From: DASRWT01 sp963748485
GTDB lineage: Bacteria > Methylomirabilota > Methylomirabilia > Rokubacteriales > CSP1-6
DNA length: 64,000 nt
NCBI GenBank assembly: GCA_963748485.1
Contig: CAVVJF010000013.1
Coordinates: 1 to 64,000, forward strand
Reading direction: 5' to 3'
The notes under the pieces were generated by a model. The model saw only the letters and a list, made by a program, of their open reading frames with translations, made no database searches and was not told the DNA's origin. Positions within the stretch are counted from its first letter, which is position 1. Each line of letters opens with the position of its first letter. A program made the position numbers and the translations under genes. Shown here in pieces: positions 8,000 through 16,368 of the stretch.

Positions 8000-8806
8000 T
8001 CAGCCGCCCCGCACGCTCGCGAGGGTGGCCAGCATCGCCGCGTGGATGCCGCCGTTGGACGCGACGACGGCCGGAGCCGCGAGGTCGAGCGGTCGACCCC
8101 GGAGATCGGTGACGCGGCCGCCCGCCTCCTCCACGAGCAAGAGGCCGGCGGCCACGTCCCACGGTCCGAGCACCAACTCCCAGTAACCGTCGAGGCGTCC
8201 CGACGCCACTGCGGCCAGCGTGATCGCGGCCGAGCCGAGCTCGCGCACGCTCCGGTTCTGGCGCGTGAAGGCGGCATACTCGGCCAGATTGTTGTCGGCC
8301 GTCTCGCGGACATCATACGGGAAGCCCGTGGCGAGCAGGCTCGCGCCCAGGCTGTCCGTGGTCGAGACGGCGAGGCGCCGGTCGTCCAGGAAGGCACCCG
8401 TCCCCCGCTCGGCCACGAAGCATTCGTCGAGGCTCGGGTCGTAGACGACGCCCACCGCCACGCGTCCTTCGATCTCGAGGGCGATCGAGACCGAAAAGAG
8501 CGGCAGCCCGTGGATGAAGTTGGTGGTGCCGTCCAGCGGGTCGATGATCCAGCGATGGGTGGCCGAGCGCGCCTGGGCGCCCCCCTCCTCGCCGAGAATG
8601 GAGTGGTCGGGGAAGCGGGCGCGTATGGTCTCCACCACGAGCGCCTCGGCCTGCCGGTCGATCTCGGTGACGAGATTGATGGGGCTCGACTTGGCGCTGA
8701 CGCTCCGGGCCGCGCCGCGGTGGGCGCGGAGGAGATCGCCCGCCCGCCGGGCCGCCGCGACCGCGACCTCCCGGAAGGCGTCCGTCACGAGGGGCAAGGG
8801 TACCAC
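8000..8806 (-). CDS. Inositol monophosphatase family protein
   Basis: Mg2+-dependent phosphatase of the IMPase superfamily (inositol-1-phosphatase / SuhB / histidinol phosphatase-like). About 268 residues. All metal-binding motifs are present: GEEGG (first Glu), DPLDGTTNFIHG (the WIDPLDGT motif), and GPWDVAAG near the C-terminus. I chose the GTG at 8806, giving a short N-terminus; a longer form starting at 8866 would run into the divergent corA start, and a shorter GTG start exists at 8788. The gene is convergent with the DUF1285 gene, 1 bp apart. Confidence 0.88.
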   Translation of the reverse strand: MVPLPLVTDAFREVAVAAARRAGDLLRAHRGAARSVSAKSSPINLVTEIDRQAEALVVETIRARFPDHSILGEEGGAQARSATHRWIIDPLDGTTNFIHGLPLFSVSIALEIEGRVAVGVVYDPSLDECFVAERGTGAFLDDRRLAVSTTDSLGASLLATGFPYDVRETADNNLAEYAAFTRQNRSVRELGSAAITLAAVASGRLDGYWELVLGPWDVAAGLLLVEEAGGRVTDLRGRPLDLAAPAVVASNGGIHAAMLATLASVRGG

Positions 8807-8815
8807 GCAGATGGA

Positions 8816-8845
8816 TTGACAACCATCGGCCTTGCGTCGCAGAGT
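8816..8845 (+). promoter_or_regulatory. Candidate promoter for corA (TTGACA-N18-CAGAGT)
   Basis: A consensus -35, TTGACA (8816-8821), is followed after 18 nt by a weak -10, CAGAGT (8840-8845), 20 bp before the corA ATG. The -35 is strong and the -10 poor. Confidence 0.4.
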
Positions 8846-8864
8846 GGGCGCGGGAGAATCCGCC

Positions 8865-9857
8865 ATGCCGTCATCGACCGTGCCCGGAGTGGTGAATTGC
8901 GTCGCCTACGCCAAGGGGCGCAAGGTCGGCGACGTCGCCATCGATGACATCAGCGAGGTCCTCAAGCAGCCCGAGGTGTTCGTGTGGCTCGGGCTCTACG
9001 AGCCGGGCTCGGAGCTGCTGGCGCGCGTGCAGCAGGAGTTCGGGCTCCACGAGCTCGCCGTCGAGGACGCCCTGCTGGCGCATCAGCGGCCCAAGCTCGA
9101 GCGTTACGGGGACTGCCTGTTCATGGCGCTGCGCACCGCGCAGATGGACACGGAGCGGAGACGCGCGGCCTTCGGCGAGACCCACCTCTTCGTGGGCGCC
9201 CATTACGTGGTGTCCGTGCGCCACGGCGCCTCGCTCTCCTACGCGCCCGTCCGCAACCGCTGCGAGGCCAATCCCGCGCTCCTCAGCATGGGGCCGGGCT
9301 TCGTGCTCTACGCGATCATGGACTTCATCGTCGACCAGTACTTTCCGGTGGTCGACGCCCTCGAGGCCGAGCTCGAGCAGCTCGAGGACGTCATCTTCGG
9401 CGAGCGGCTCGACCGCGGAGCGAGCGAGGCGATCTACCACCTCAAGCGCAATCTCCTCGAGCTCAAGCGCACGGTCTCGCCCCTCGTGGACATCTGCAAC
9501 CGCCTCGTGCGCTTCGACCTCGAGCTGGTCCCCGAGGAGGTGCGACCGTATATCCGGGACGTCTACGACCACTCCGTGCGGATCAACGAGTCGGTGGACA
9601 CTCTGCGCGAGCTCTTGACCTCCGCGCTGGAGGCCAACCTGTCCCTGATCGCGGCGGCGCAGAACGAGTCCACCAAGAAGCTGGCGGCCTGGGCGGCCAT
9701 CATCGCCGTGCCCACCATGATCGCGGGCATCTACGGCATGAACTTCGAGCACATGCCCGAGCTGCGCTGGTGGCTCGGCTACCCGCTCATCATGGGCCTG
9801 ATGGTGGCGGCGTGCGGGGGCCTCTACCTCAAGTTCAAGCGGTCGGGGTGGCTCTGA
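8865..9857 (+). CDS. corA: Magnesium/cobalt transporter CorA family
   Basis: Inner-membrane divalent cation channel of the CorA family. 330 residues: an acidic cytoplasmic funnel domain (1-265) with long helices, then two C-terminal transmembrane segments. The first membrane helix ends in the selectivity motif YGMNF (about residue 290), followed by EHMPEL in the periplasmic loop and the second helix, and the protein ends in the basic KFKRSGWL. I chose the ATG at 8865; an upstream TTG at 8832 would add 11 poorly plausible residues. The stop overlaps the next gene's ATG by one base (TGATG), suggesting coupling to the reductase, although the two functions are unrelated. Confidence 0.92.
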   Translation: MPSSTVPGVVNCVAYAKGRKVGDVAIDDISEVLKQPEVFVWLGLYEPGSELLARVQQEFGLHELAVEDALLAHQRPKLERYGDCLFMALRTAQMDTERRRAAFGETHLFVGAHYVVSVRHGASLSYAPVRNRCEANPALLSMGPGFVLYAIMDFIVDQYFPVVDALEAELEQLEDVIFGERLDRGASEAIYHLKRNLLELKRTVSPLVDICNRLVRFDLELVPEEVRPYIRDVYDHSVRINESVDTLRELLTSALEANLSLIAAAQNESTKKLAAWAAIIAVPTMIAGIYGMNFEHMPELRWWLGYPLIMGLMVAACGGLYLKFKRSGWL

Positions 9858-10789
9858 TGCGCATCGTGGTCATGGGCGCGGGCGGCACCGGCGGCTTCTT
9901 CGGGGCCAAGCTCGCGCGGGCCGGCGAGGACGTGACCTTCGTCGCGCGGGGCGAGCATCTCCGCGCCATCCAGGAGCGCGGCCTCACCGTCCGGTCGGTG
10001 ACCGACGGCGAGTGGACAGTGCGGGCGGCCGCGCGGGAGCGCCTCGAGGGGCAGCCGGCCGCCGACCTCGTGCTCTTCTGCGTCAAGTCCTTCGACACCG
10101 AAGCGGCTGCGGAAGCCATTCGCCCGGCGGTGGGCCCGGCAACCGGCGTCCTCTCCATCCAGAACGGCGTGGACAACGAGGACAAGCTCGCCGCGCTTCT
10201 CGGCCCCGGCCATGTCATCGCCGGCATCGCGGAGGTGTTCGCCGTCATCGAGGCGCCGGGCCTCATCCGGCACAGCCTCCTCGGGCGCCTCCGCTTCGGC
10301 GAGGCGGACGGCAAGGAGTCGGCGCGCACGCGCGCCTTCCTGGAGGCGTGCGGCCGCGCCGGTATTCCCGCCGACCTGGCTCCGGATCCTCTGCGGATGC
10401 TGTGGGAGAAGTACGTGTTCCTGGTCGCGCAGTCCGGGATGAGCGCGCTCACGCGCTGCCCGGCCGGGATCCTGCGCGCGATCCCCGAGACGCGCGCGAT
10501 GTACGGCCGGCTGCTCGACGAGCTGGTGCGGATCGGCAGGGCGGTCGGCGCGGGGCTCGACGAGGGGCTCGCGGCGGCGGTGCTGGGGCGGCTCGACAGT
10601 CTCGGCGCCGGGGCCTATTCGTCGCTCCATCACGATCTCGTCCACGGCAAGCGGCTGGAGCTGGAGGCGCTGCAGGGCCACGCGATGCGGCTGGGGGCGC
10701 AGCACGCCATCCCCACGCCCACCCTCGCCGCGGTGTACGCGGGCCTCCGACCGTTCCGCGACGGGCGTCCACCCGAAGCGGCCGGCTGA
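9857..10789 (+). CDS. 2-dehydropantoate 2-reductase family (ketopantoate reductase, PanE/ApbA)
   Basis: NADPH-dependent oxidoreductase of the ketopantoate reductase family; in pantothenate synthesis PanE reduces 2-dehydropantoate to pantoate, but many paralogues act on other substrates. 310 residues. The Rossmann glycine motif GAGGTGGFFGAKLA is at residues 7-20, the catalytic-lysine segment CVKSFDTE near 75, SIQNGVDNED near 100, and the C-terminal helical domain has the typical LWEKYVFLVAQSGMSALT and the S-S-L-x-x-D-L motif (YSSLHHDLVHGKRLELE). The start codon overlaps the corA stop by one base. Confidence 0.85.
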   Translation: MRIVVMGAGGTGGFFGAKLARAGEDVTFVARGEHLRAIQERGLTVRSVTDGEWTVRAAARERLEGQPAADLVLFCVKSFDTEAAAEAIRPAVGPATGVLSIQNGVDNEDKLAALLGPGHVIAGIAEVFAVIEAPGLIRHSLLGRLRFGEADGKESARTRAFLEACGRAGIPADLAPDPLRMLWEKYVFLVAQSGMSALTRCPAGILRAIPETRAMYGRLLDELVRIGRAVGAGLDEGLAAAVLGRLDSLGAGAYSSLHHDLVHGKRLELEALQGHAMRLGAQHAIPTPTLAAVYAGLRPFRDGRPPEAAG

Positions 10790-10819
10790 CCGGCGCCGCC
10801 GGGCCCCGTCCCGGCCGAC

Positions 10820-10825
10820 TATACT
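10820..10825 (+). promoter_or_regulatory. -10-like TATACT 6 nt before the start codon (leaderless)
   Basis: TATACT lies exactly 6 nt before the ATG at 10832, in the 42-bp gap after the reductase gene. No Shine-Dalgarno is visible, and the -35 region is not recognisable. Confidence 0.5.
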
Positions 10826-10831
10826 CAAGCG

Positions 10832-12703
10832 ATGTCGCCCGTCCGCCGGTTCCTGCGCTATCTGCGTCCGTATCGCGCCCGCTACCTCGGGGGGCTCGCG
10901 TGCCTCGTGCTCGCCACCGGATTCTCGCTCGCCATTCCCTGGACGGTGAAGGAAGCGGTCGATGCGCTCACCGCCGGAGCGACGCAGGGCACGCTCGCCG
11001 CCTTCGCCGGCGTCATCCTGGTCCTCGCGTTGCTCCACGGCGTCGCGCGGCTGGGGTCGCGCTTCAGCATGATCGGCGCCGGCCAGTGGGTGGAGCACGA
11101 CCTCCGCCGCGACCTGTACGAGCGCTTCGTGCGCCTGCCCGCCGCCTTCTACCACGCGCGTCGCACCGGCGATCTGATGGCGCGCGCCACCAGCGACGTG
11201 AGCCACGTCCGGGCCCTCGCCGGCTTCGGCAGCGTGATGCTGGCCCAGACCTCGCTGGCCTTTGTCGGCACCCTCGCCGCCATGGCCACCATCGACCCCT
11301 GGCTCACCCTGTGCGCGCTGTCGCCCACCCCGATTCTCGTCGTCGCCATCAAGCGCTTCAGCCAGGCCGTCGACGACCAGTCCACGGCGGTGCAGGAGCA
11401 GCTGGGCGTGCTCTCCGCCAAGGTGCAGGAGAACCTCACCGGTATGACGGTGGTGCGCGCGTACACGATGGAGGCGCGCGAGATCGAGCGCTTCGGGCAG
11501 CTGAACGTGGAGTATCTGACGCGAAGTGTGCGCCTCGCGCGGACCCAGGCCGGCTTCTGGCCCCTGATGGGGCTGGTGGGGGGGCTGGGCGGGCTCATCA
11601 TTCTCTGGCTCGGCGGCCGCGCCGTGGTCGACGGCCGTATCACGCTCGGGGCCTTCGTCGCGTTCAACGGCTACCTCGCGTACCTGGCCTGGCCCACGGT
11701 GGCGCTCGGCTGGACCCTCGCCGTCGCCCGCCGCGGCCTGTCCTCGATGGAGCGCATCGTCGAGATCCTGGACGCCCGCGGCGAGAGTGAAGGAAGCCCG
11801 GCCACGCAGAGCGAAGTGTCCGCCGACTGGGGGAACGCGCCAAACCAGGATGACCCCAGCGGAGTGTCCGCCGACTGGGGGAGAGCGGGGGCCATGTCTG
11901 GGCCCCCGCTGATGGTAGAGAGACAGTCCCCCGGCCCCGCGGGTCAAGAAGGCATGGCGGGGGCCATCGAGTTTCGCCGCCTCACGTTCGCGTATGCCGA
12001 CCGGGAGCCCGCGCTGCGCGATGTGAGCTTCACGGTGCCCGCGGGGGCGCTGGTCGCGGTGGTCGGGCCGACGGGCAGCGGCAAGTCGACGCTTGGCGCC
12101 CTCGTGTGCCGGCTGCACGAGCCGCCGCGCGGCACCGTGTTCCTGGGCGGCCGGGACGTGCGGGACCTCCCGCTGGACGTCCTGCGGCGTGCGGTGGGCT
12201 ACGTGCCGCAGGAGGCGTTCCTCTTCTCGCGCTCGCTGCGCGACAACACCCGCCTGGCCGATGACGGCGCCCCCGACGATCGCGTGCGCGCGGTGGCGAC
12301 GGTGGCGGGGCTGACAGACGAGGTCGGGGGGTTTCCGGCGGGCTGGGACACCGTCGTGGGCGAGCGCGGCCTCACGTTGTCGGGAGGTCAGCGGCAGCGG
12401 GTGGCCCTCGCCCGCGCCCTGCTCGGCGACCCGCCGTATTTGATCCTCGACGACGTCTTCGCGTCGGTGGACCCCGTCAAGGAAGCGGAGATACTCCGCT
12501 CGCTCAGGGGCCTGCTTCGCGGACGGACCGCCCTGGCCGCCACCCATCGGCTGCGGCTCGCCGAGGCCGCCGACTGGGTCGTGGTGCTCGACGAGGGACG
12601 GGTGGTGGAGCAGGGGCCCCACGCCGACCTCGTCACGGGGAGCGGGCTCTACGCGCGGCTCTGGCGGATCCAGCAGATCGAGGCCGAGCTTGAGCAGGCC
12701 TGA
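10832..12703 (+). CDS. ABC exporter subunit 1 (fused permease-ATPase, degenerate Walker B)
   Basis: Half-transporter of the type IV/B ABC exporter fold, 623 residues. The six-helix membrane domain spans about 1-310 and the nucleotide-binding domain about 375-605, with Walker A GPTGSGKST, signature LSGGQ, Walker B YLILDD and an H-loop histidine in AATHRLRL. The residue after the Walker B Asp is Asp rather than the catalytic Glu, as in the degenerate site of heterodimeric exporters. Between the domains lies an unusual ~55-residue linker encoded by a repeat (11788-11955), containing VSADWG twice. It overlaps the next gene by 14 nt and most likely pairs with it; the cargo is unknown. Confidence 0.9.
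   Translation: MSPVRRFLRYLRPYRARYLGGLACLVLATGFSLAIPWTVKEAVDALTAGATQGTLAAFAGVILVLALLHGVARLGSRFSMIGAGQWVEHDLRRDLYERFVRLPAAFYHARRTGDLMARATSDVSHVRALAGFGSVMLAQTSLAFVGTLAAMATIDPWLTLCALSPTPILVVAIKRFSQAVDDQSTAVQEQLGVLSAKVQENLTGMTVVRAYTMEAREIERFGQLNVEYLTRSVRLARTQAGFWPLMGLVGGLGGLIILWLGGRAVVDGRITLGAFVAFNGYLAYLAWPTVALGWTLAVARRGLSSMERIVEILDARGESEGSPATQSEVSADWGNAPNQDDPSGVSADWGRAGAMSGPPLMVERQSPGPAGQEGMAGAIEFRRLTFAYADREPALRDVSFTVPAGALVAVVGPTGSGKSTLGALVCRLHEPPRGTVFLGGRDVRDLPLDVLRRAVGYVPQEAFLFSRSLRDNTRLADDGAPDDRVRAVATVAGLTDEVGGFPAGWDTVVGERGLTLSGGQRQRVALARALLGDPPYLILDDVFASVDPVKEAEILRSLRGLLRGRTALAATHRLRLAEAADWVVVLDEGRVVEQGPHADLVTGSGLYARLWRIQQIEAELEQA
11788..11955 (+). repeat. Repeat/hairpin element inserted in frame in the ABC exporter linker
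   Basis: A 17-19 nt block (GTGTCCGCCGACTGGGG) occurs at 11816 and again at 11864, 48 bp (16 codons) apart. It is followed by a perfect 10-bp hairpin (11884-11893 with 11901-11910, 7-nt loop). The whole stretch is free of stops and encodes a low-complexity linker that other exporters of this type lack. Confidence 0.65.
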
Positions 12704-14468
12704 CGACGAAGTGCTCGGCAAGGCCTACGACGCGCGGCTGATGGCGCGCCTGTGGGAGGTCACGCGCCCGCATCAGCGGCTCGTGGTGCTCTCCTTCGTG
12801 CTCTTCCCGCTCACCGCGGCGGTAGAGCTGCTCGGCCCCTATCTCGTGAAGGTCGCCATCGATCGGCACATCCTCGTGGGAGACTGGGCGGGGCTCGGCG
12901 GCGTGGCGCTCCTCTTCCTCCTGACCCTGGTGGGCCTCTACCTCCTGCGCGTCGGCCAGGCCTACGTGACCCAGCTCACCGGGCAGCGCGTCATGCACGA
13001 CCTCCGGGGCGCGCTCTTCGCGCACATCCAGCGCCTCGACGCCGCGTTCTTCGACCGCAACCCGGTGGGGCGGCTCATGACGCGCGTCCTCAACGACGTC
13101 GAGGCGATCAACGAGATGTTCACGAGCGGAGCGGTGGCCATCGTCGGCGACGTGGTCACCCTCACCGGGGTGGTCGTGGTCTTGCTCCTCCTGAACTGGA
13201 AGCTCGCGCTCGTGACGTTCGCCCTCGTGCCCATCCTCGTGCTCGCCGCCGCGTACTTCCGCCTCAAGGCGCGCGACCTCTACCGCCTGGTGCGCGCCCG
13301 CCTCGCCGCCCTCAGCGCCTTCCTCCAGGAGTCGCTGCAGGGGATGACGGTGATCCAGCTCTTCGCCCGCGAGCGGCAGGAGACGGCGAGCTTCGCCCGC
13401 CTCAACGGAGACCTCCGCGTCGCGCAGTTCCGCTCCACCGTCTACGACGCCTCGCTTTACGCCACCGTGGAGGTGATCGGCTCTGCGGCGGTGGCCCTGC
13501 TCCTCTGGTACGGGAGCGGGGAGGTCCTGGCGAACGCGCTGACCTTCGGCGGGCTCGTCGCCTTCATCGAGTACACGAGCCGGTTCTTCCTGCCCATCCG
13601 GGACCTGGGCGCGAAGTACTCCGTCATGCAGGCGGCGATGGTCTCGGCGGAAAGGGTGTTCGGCCTCCTCGATACCGCGCCCGCGTTCACGGGCGGCCGC
13701 CGGACGGCGGGGCCCCCGGCGGCGTCGGAGGCGGCGGTGGAGTTTCGCGCCGTCTCCTTCGCGTACCCGAACGGCGACTGGGTGCTCCGCGACTGCTCGT
13801 TCCGCATCGGCGCCCGCGAGCGCGTGGCCCTCGTCGGCTCCACCGGCGAGGGCAAGACGACCATCGCGCGCCTCATGATGCGCGCCTACGAGGTCGGCGA
13901 GGGGCAGGTGCTGGTGGGCGGGATCGAGGTGCGCGACTGGGACCTGCAGGCCCTCCGCCGGTACGTGGGCCTGATCCCTCAGGAGCCGTTCCTCTTCGCG
14001 GGCAGCGTCCGCGACAATCTCGCGCTCGGCGATGACGGCGCCGTCTCCGACGCCGATCTTCGCCGCGTGCTCGCGCGGGCGCAAGCGGCGCGCCTCGTCG
14101 ACGACCTGCCGGGCGGGCTCGAGGCGGTGGTGCGCGAGCGGGGCGTGAACCTCTCCCAGGGACAGCGTCAGCTGCTGGCCATCGCGCGCGCCCTCATCTA
14201 TAATCCACGGGTCCTCGCGCTCGACGAGGCCACGTCGAGCGTGGACGCGGAGTCGGAAGCGCTGATCCGTGCCGCGTTGGCGGAGCTGCTCGAGGATCGG
14301 GCGAGCCTGATCATCGCGCACCGGCTGTCCACCATCCAGAGCGCGGACCGCATCCTCGTGCTCCACAAGGGCCGGGTGCGGGAGGCGGGTCGCCACGCCG
14401 AGCTGGTGGCGGCGGGCGGCCTCTATGCGCGGCTGTACGAGATGCAGTTCGGGCGGGAGCCGGCGTGA
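12690..14468 (+). CDS. ABC exporter subunit 2 (fused permease-ATPase)
   Basis: Partner half-transporter, 592 residues (family of MdlB/LmrA-type exporters). The membrane domain spans about 15-320 and the nucleotide-binding domain 345-585, with Walker A GSTGEGKTT, signature LSQGQ in place of LSGGQ, Walker B VLALDE with the catalytic Glu, D-loop SSVD and H-loop IIAHRLSTI. Together with subunit 1, which has the degenerate Walker B, this fits a heterodimeric exporter with one canonical and one degenerate ATP site. The start is TTG within the end of subunit 1; a GTG 20 bp downstream (12710) is an alternative. The stop overlaps the next gene (GTGA). Confidence 0.9.
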   Translation: MSRPDDEVLGKAYDARLMARLWEVTRPHQRLVVLSFVLFPLTAAVELLGPYLVKVAIDRHILVGDWAGLGGVALLFLLTLVGLYLLRVGQAYVTQLTGQRVMHDLRGALFAHIQRLDAAFFDRNPVGRLMTRVLNDVEAINEMFTSGAVAIVGDVVTLTGVVVVLLLLNWKLALVTFALVPILVLAAAYFRLKARDLYRLVRARLAALSAFLQESLQGMTVIQLFARERQETASFARLNGDLRVAQFRSTVYDASLYATVEVIGSAAVALLLWYGSGEVLANALTFGGLVAFIEYTSRFFLPIRDLGAKYSVMQAAMVSAERVFGLLDTAPAFTGGRRTAGPPAASEAAVEFRAVSFAYPNGDWVLRDCSFRIGARERVALVGSTGEGKTTIARLMMRAYEVGEGQVLVGGIEVRDWDLQALRRYVGLIPQEPFLFAGSVRDNLALGDDGAVSDADLRRVLARAQAARLVDDLPGGLEAVVRERGVNLSQGQRQLLAIARALIYNPRVLALDEATSSVDAESEALIRAALAELLEDRASLIIAHRLSTIQSADRILVLHKGRVREAGRHAELVAAGGLYARLYEMQFGREPA

Positions 14469-14809
14469 AGCGGTTTCATGCGGCGGTGTACGCGCTGGTG
14501 CGGCGGGTGCCGCGGGGCCGGGTGGTGACGTACGGACAGATCGCGGTGCTGCTCGGCTATCCGCGGGCGGCGCGGGCGGTGGGGCAGGCGATGCGGCACT
14601 GTCCAAGCGGCCTGCCGTGGCACCGGGTGGTGAACGCGCGGGGCGGCATCAGCCTCCGCGGGAACGTGGGCAGCATGCTGACGCAGCGGATTCTCCTCGA
14701 GCAGGAAGGCGTGCGGGTTCGCCGCGGCCGTCTGGCCCTGGCCCGCTATCGCTGGACGGGGCCGGCGGGCGGGCGCAGGCTGCGCCTGGCAGCGCTCGAG
14801 CGACTCTGA
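14465..14809 (+). CDS. Alkyltransferase-like protein (MGMT fold, no active-site cysteine)
   Basis: 114-residue protein with the C-terminal DNA-binding domain of O6-alkylguanine-DNA alkyltransferases. The helix-turn-helix segment is GRVVTYGQIAVLLGYPRAARAV (written here as the family's V-x-x-R-G-x-V-x-T-Y-G start plus the arginine finger). The active-site motif PCHRV reads PWHRVVN, with Trp in place of the alkyl-accepting Cys, which defines ATL proteins. These bind O6-alkylguanine and flag it for nucleotide excision repair rather than repairing it directly; uvrB and uvrC are elsewhere in this window. The start is a GTG overlapping the ABC gene's stop. Confidence 0.88.
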   Translation: MKRFHAAVYALVRRVPRGRVVTYGQIAVLLGYPRAARAVGQAMRHCPSGLPWHRVVNARGGISLRGNVGSMLTQRILLEQEGVRVRRGRLALARYRWTGPAGGRRLRLAALERL

Positions 14810-14827
14810 ACGGGAAGGGGAGGCGAC

Positions 14828-15856
14828 ATGCGACTCGGGCTCAACCTCGGCTATTCGGGCTCCGCCATGGGGATGGACCTCACGCTCGTGCAGGAAGCCG
14901 ATCGGCTCGGGTACCACTCCGTGTGGTCGGCGGAGGCGTATGGCTCCGATGCGGTGACACCGCTCACGTGGGTGGCGGCGCGCACCGAGCGCATCCGCGT
15001 AGGGACTGCCATCATGCAGATCCCGGGCCGGACCCCCACCCTCACGGCCACCACCGCGCTCACCCTCGACCAGCTGTCGGGCGGGCGCTTCCTCCTTGGC
15101 CTCGGCGTGTCCGGTCCTCAGGTCGTCGAGGGCTGGCACGGCGAGCCCTTCGGCAAGCCGCTCCAGAAGACCCGGGAGTACGTCGAGATCGTCAGGGCGG
15201 TCTGGAAGCGCGAAAAGCCCCTGGAGTTCAAGGGTGACTACTACCAGATCCCGTACAAAGGTCCCGACGCCACCGGCCTCGGCAAGCCGCTCAAGTCCAT
15301 TCTCCACGGGTGGGCCGACATCCCGATCTACCTCGCCGCTATCGGTCCGAAGAACGTGGCGCTGGCCGCGGAGATCGCCGACGGCCTCCTGCCGATCTTC
15401 TTTTCGGCGGAGCGGATGCGCGTGTTCAAGGAGTACCTCGATGCGGGCTTCCGCGCCGCTGGCGGGGGCAAGTCCCTCGACCACTTCGACGTGGCGCCCA
15501 CGGTGGCGGTGGTGGTGGGCGACGACGCGGCACGCTGCCGGGCCGCGATCAAGCCGCAGCTCGCGCTCTACGTGGGCGGGATGGGCGCGCGCGGCAAGAA
15601 CTTCTACAACGAGCTGGTCTGCCGCTACGGCTACGAGGGCGACGCCAAGCGCATCCAGGATCTCTACCTCTCCGGCAAGAAGGACGAGGCGGCCGCCGCG
15701 GTGCCCGACGCCCTCGTTGACGAGATCGCGCTCTGCGGGCCCAAGGAGCGCATCCGGGAGCGGCTCTCCGCCTGGAAGGGCTCGGGAGTGACGACCTTGA
15801 TCGTGGGCGCGCGTACCCCCGACGCGGTACGGGTGATGGCGGAGCTGGCGCTCTGA
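14828..15856 (+). CDS. LLM class (F420-dependent-type) flavin oxidoreductase
   Basis: TIM-barrel oxidoreductase of the luciferase-like monooxygenase superfamily, 342 residues, resembling the F420-dependent subgroup (methylenetetrahydromethanopterin reductase-like). Visible family features are the N-terminal strand MRLGLNLGYSG, SVWSAEAYGSDAV, the ERIRVGTAIMQIPGRTP segment, and LDQLSGGRFLLGLGVSGPQVVEGWHG spread over residues 80-105. The cofactor (F420 or FMN) cannot be decided from sequence. A good Shine-Dalgarno (GGGGAGG) precedes the ATG. It starts a run of four forward genes ending with the peroxiredoxin. Confidence 0.9.
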   Translation: MRLGLNLGYSGSAMGMDLTLVQEADRLGYHSVWSAEAYGSDAVTPLTWVAARTERIRVGTAIMQIPGRTPTLTATTALTLDQLSGGRFLLGLGVSGPQVVEGWHGEPFGKPLQKTREYVEIVRAVWKREKPLEFKGDYYQIPYKGPDATGLGKPLKSILHGWADIPIYLAAIGPKNVALAAEIADGLLPIFFSAERMRVFKEYLDAGFRAAGGGKSLDHFDVAPTVAVVVGDDAARCRAAIKPQLALYVGGMGARGKNFYNELVCRYGYEGDAKRIQDLYLSGKKDEAAAAVPDALVDEIALCGPKERIRERLSAWKGSGVTTLIVGARTPDAVRVMAELAL

Positions 15857-15867
15857 GGCCCGATGGC

Positions 15868-16368
15868 GTGAAGACCCTGAAGCCCGCCACCGAGAAGGTG
15901 CAGGCCGCCCTGCTGGCGCACGGTCTCCCGCGAGAGATCATCGAGCTCGAGGTGCACGCGCGCACCTCGCAGCAGGCGGCCGACGCGCTCGGCGTCACGG
16001 TGGCCCAGATCGCGAAGTCGCTCGTCTTCACGGTCAACGGCGCCCCGCTCATGGTGGTGGCGGCGGGCGACAATCGCGTGGACGAGCGGAAGGTCTCCCG
16101 GCTCGCCGGCGGGTCCATCCGGCGCGCCGATCCCGAGCAGGTGAAGCAGGCCACCGGCTACTCGATCGGCGGCGTGCCGCCCTTCGCGCACGCGAACCGG
16201 TTTCCCATCTGGATCGATCGGGATCTCGGGCGCCATGCCGTGTTCTACGCGGCGGCGGGGCTGCCTGAGTGCGTGTTTCCGCTCACGCTGGACGAGCTGA
16301 TCCGCGCCAGCGGCGGCACGGTGGCGGACGTGAAGCAAGACGCTGCTCAGCAAGGAGGACAGCCATGA
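15868..16368 (+). CDS. YbaK/EbsC family aminoacyl-tRNA deacylase
   Basis: Trans-editing-type deacylase of the YbaK/ProX superfamily, which hydrolyses mischarged aminoacyl-tRNAs such as Cys- or Ala-tRNAPro. 166 residues with the core pattern: RTSQQAADALGVTVAQIAKSL, the conserved lysine in that segment, the FTVNGAPLMVVAAGDNRVDE strand pair, and GYSIGGVPPFAH, the substrate-pocket loop. The start is GTG; the stop overlaps the SDR gene's ATG (ATGA). Specificity is not assignable. Confidence 0.88.
   Translation: MKTLKPATEKVQAALLAHGLPREIIELEVHARTSQQAADALGVTVAQIAKSLVFTVNGAPLMVVAAGDNRVDERKVSRLAGGSIRRADPEQVKQATGYSIGGVPPFAHANRFPIWIDRDLGRHAVFYAAAGLPECVFPLTLDELIRASGGTVADVKQDAAQQGGQP

Noticed and set aside
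9824..12721. Very long open frame on the minus strand opposite the reductase and ABC genes
   Set aside because: The forward strand carries clear family motifs throughout; the reverse translation is His/Glu/Arg-rich low-complexity sequence typical of antisense frames in high-GC DNA.
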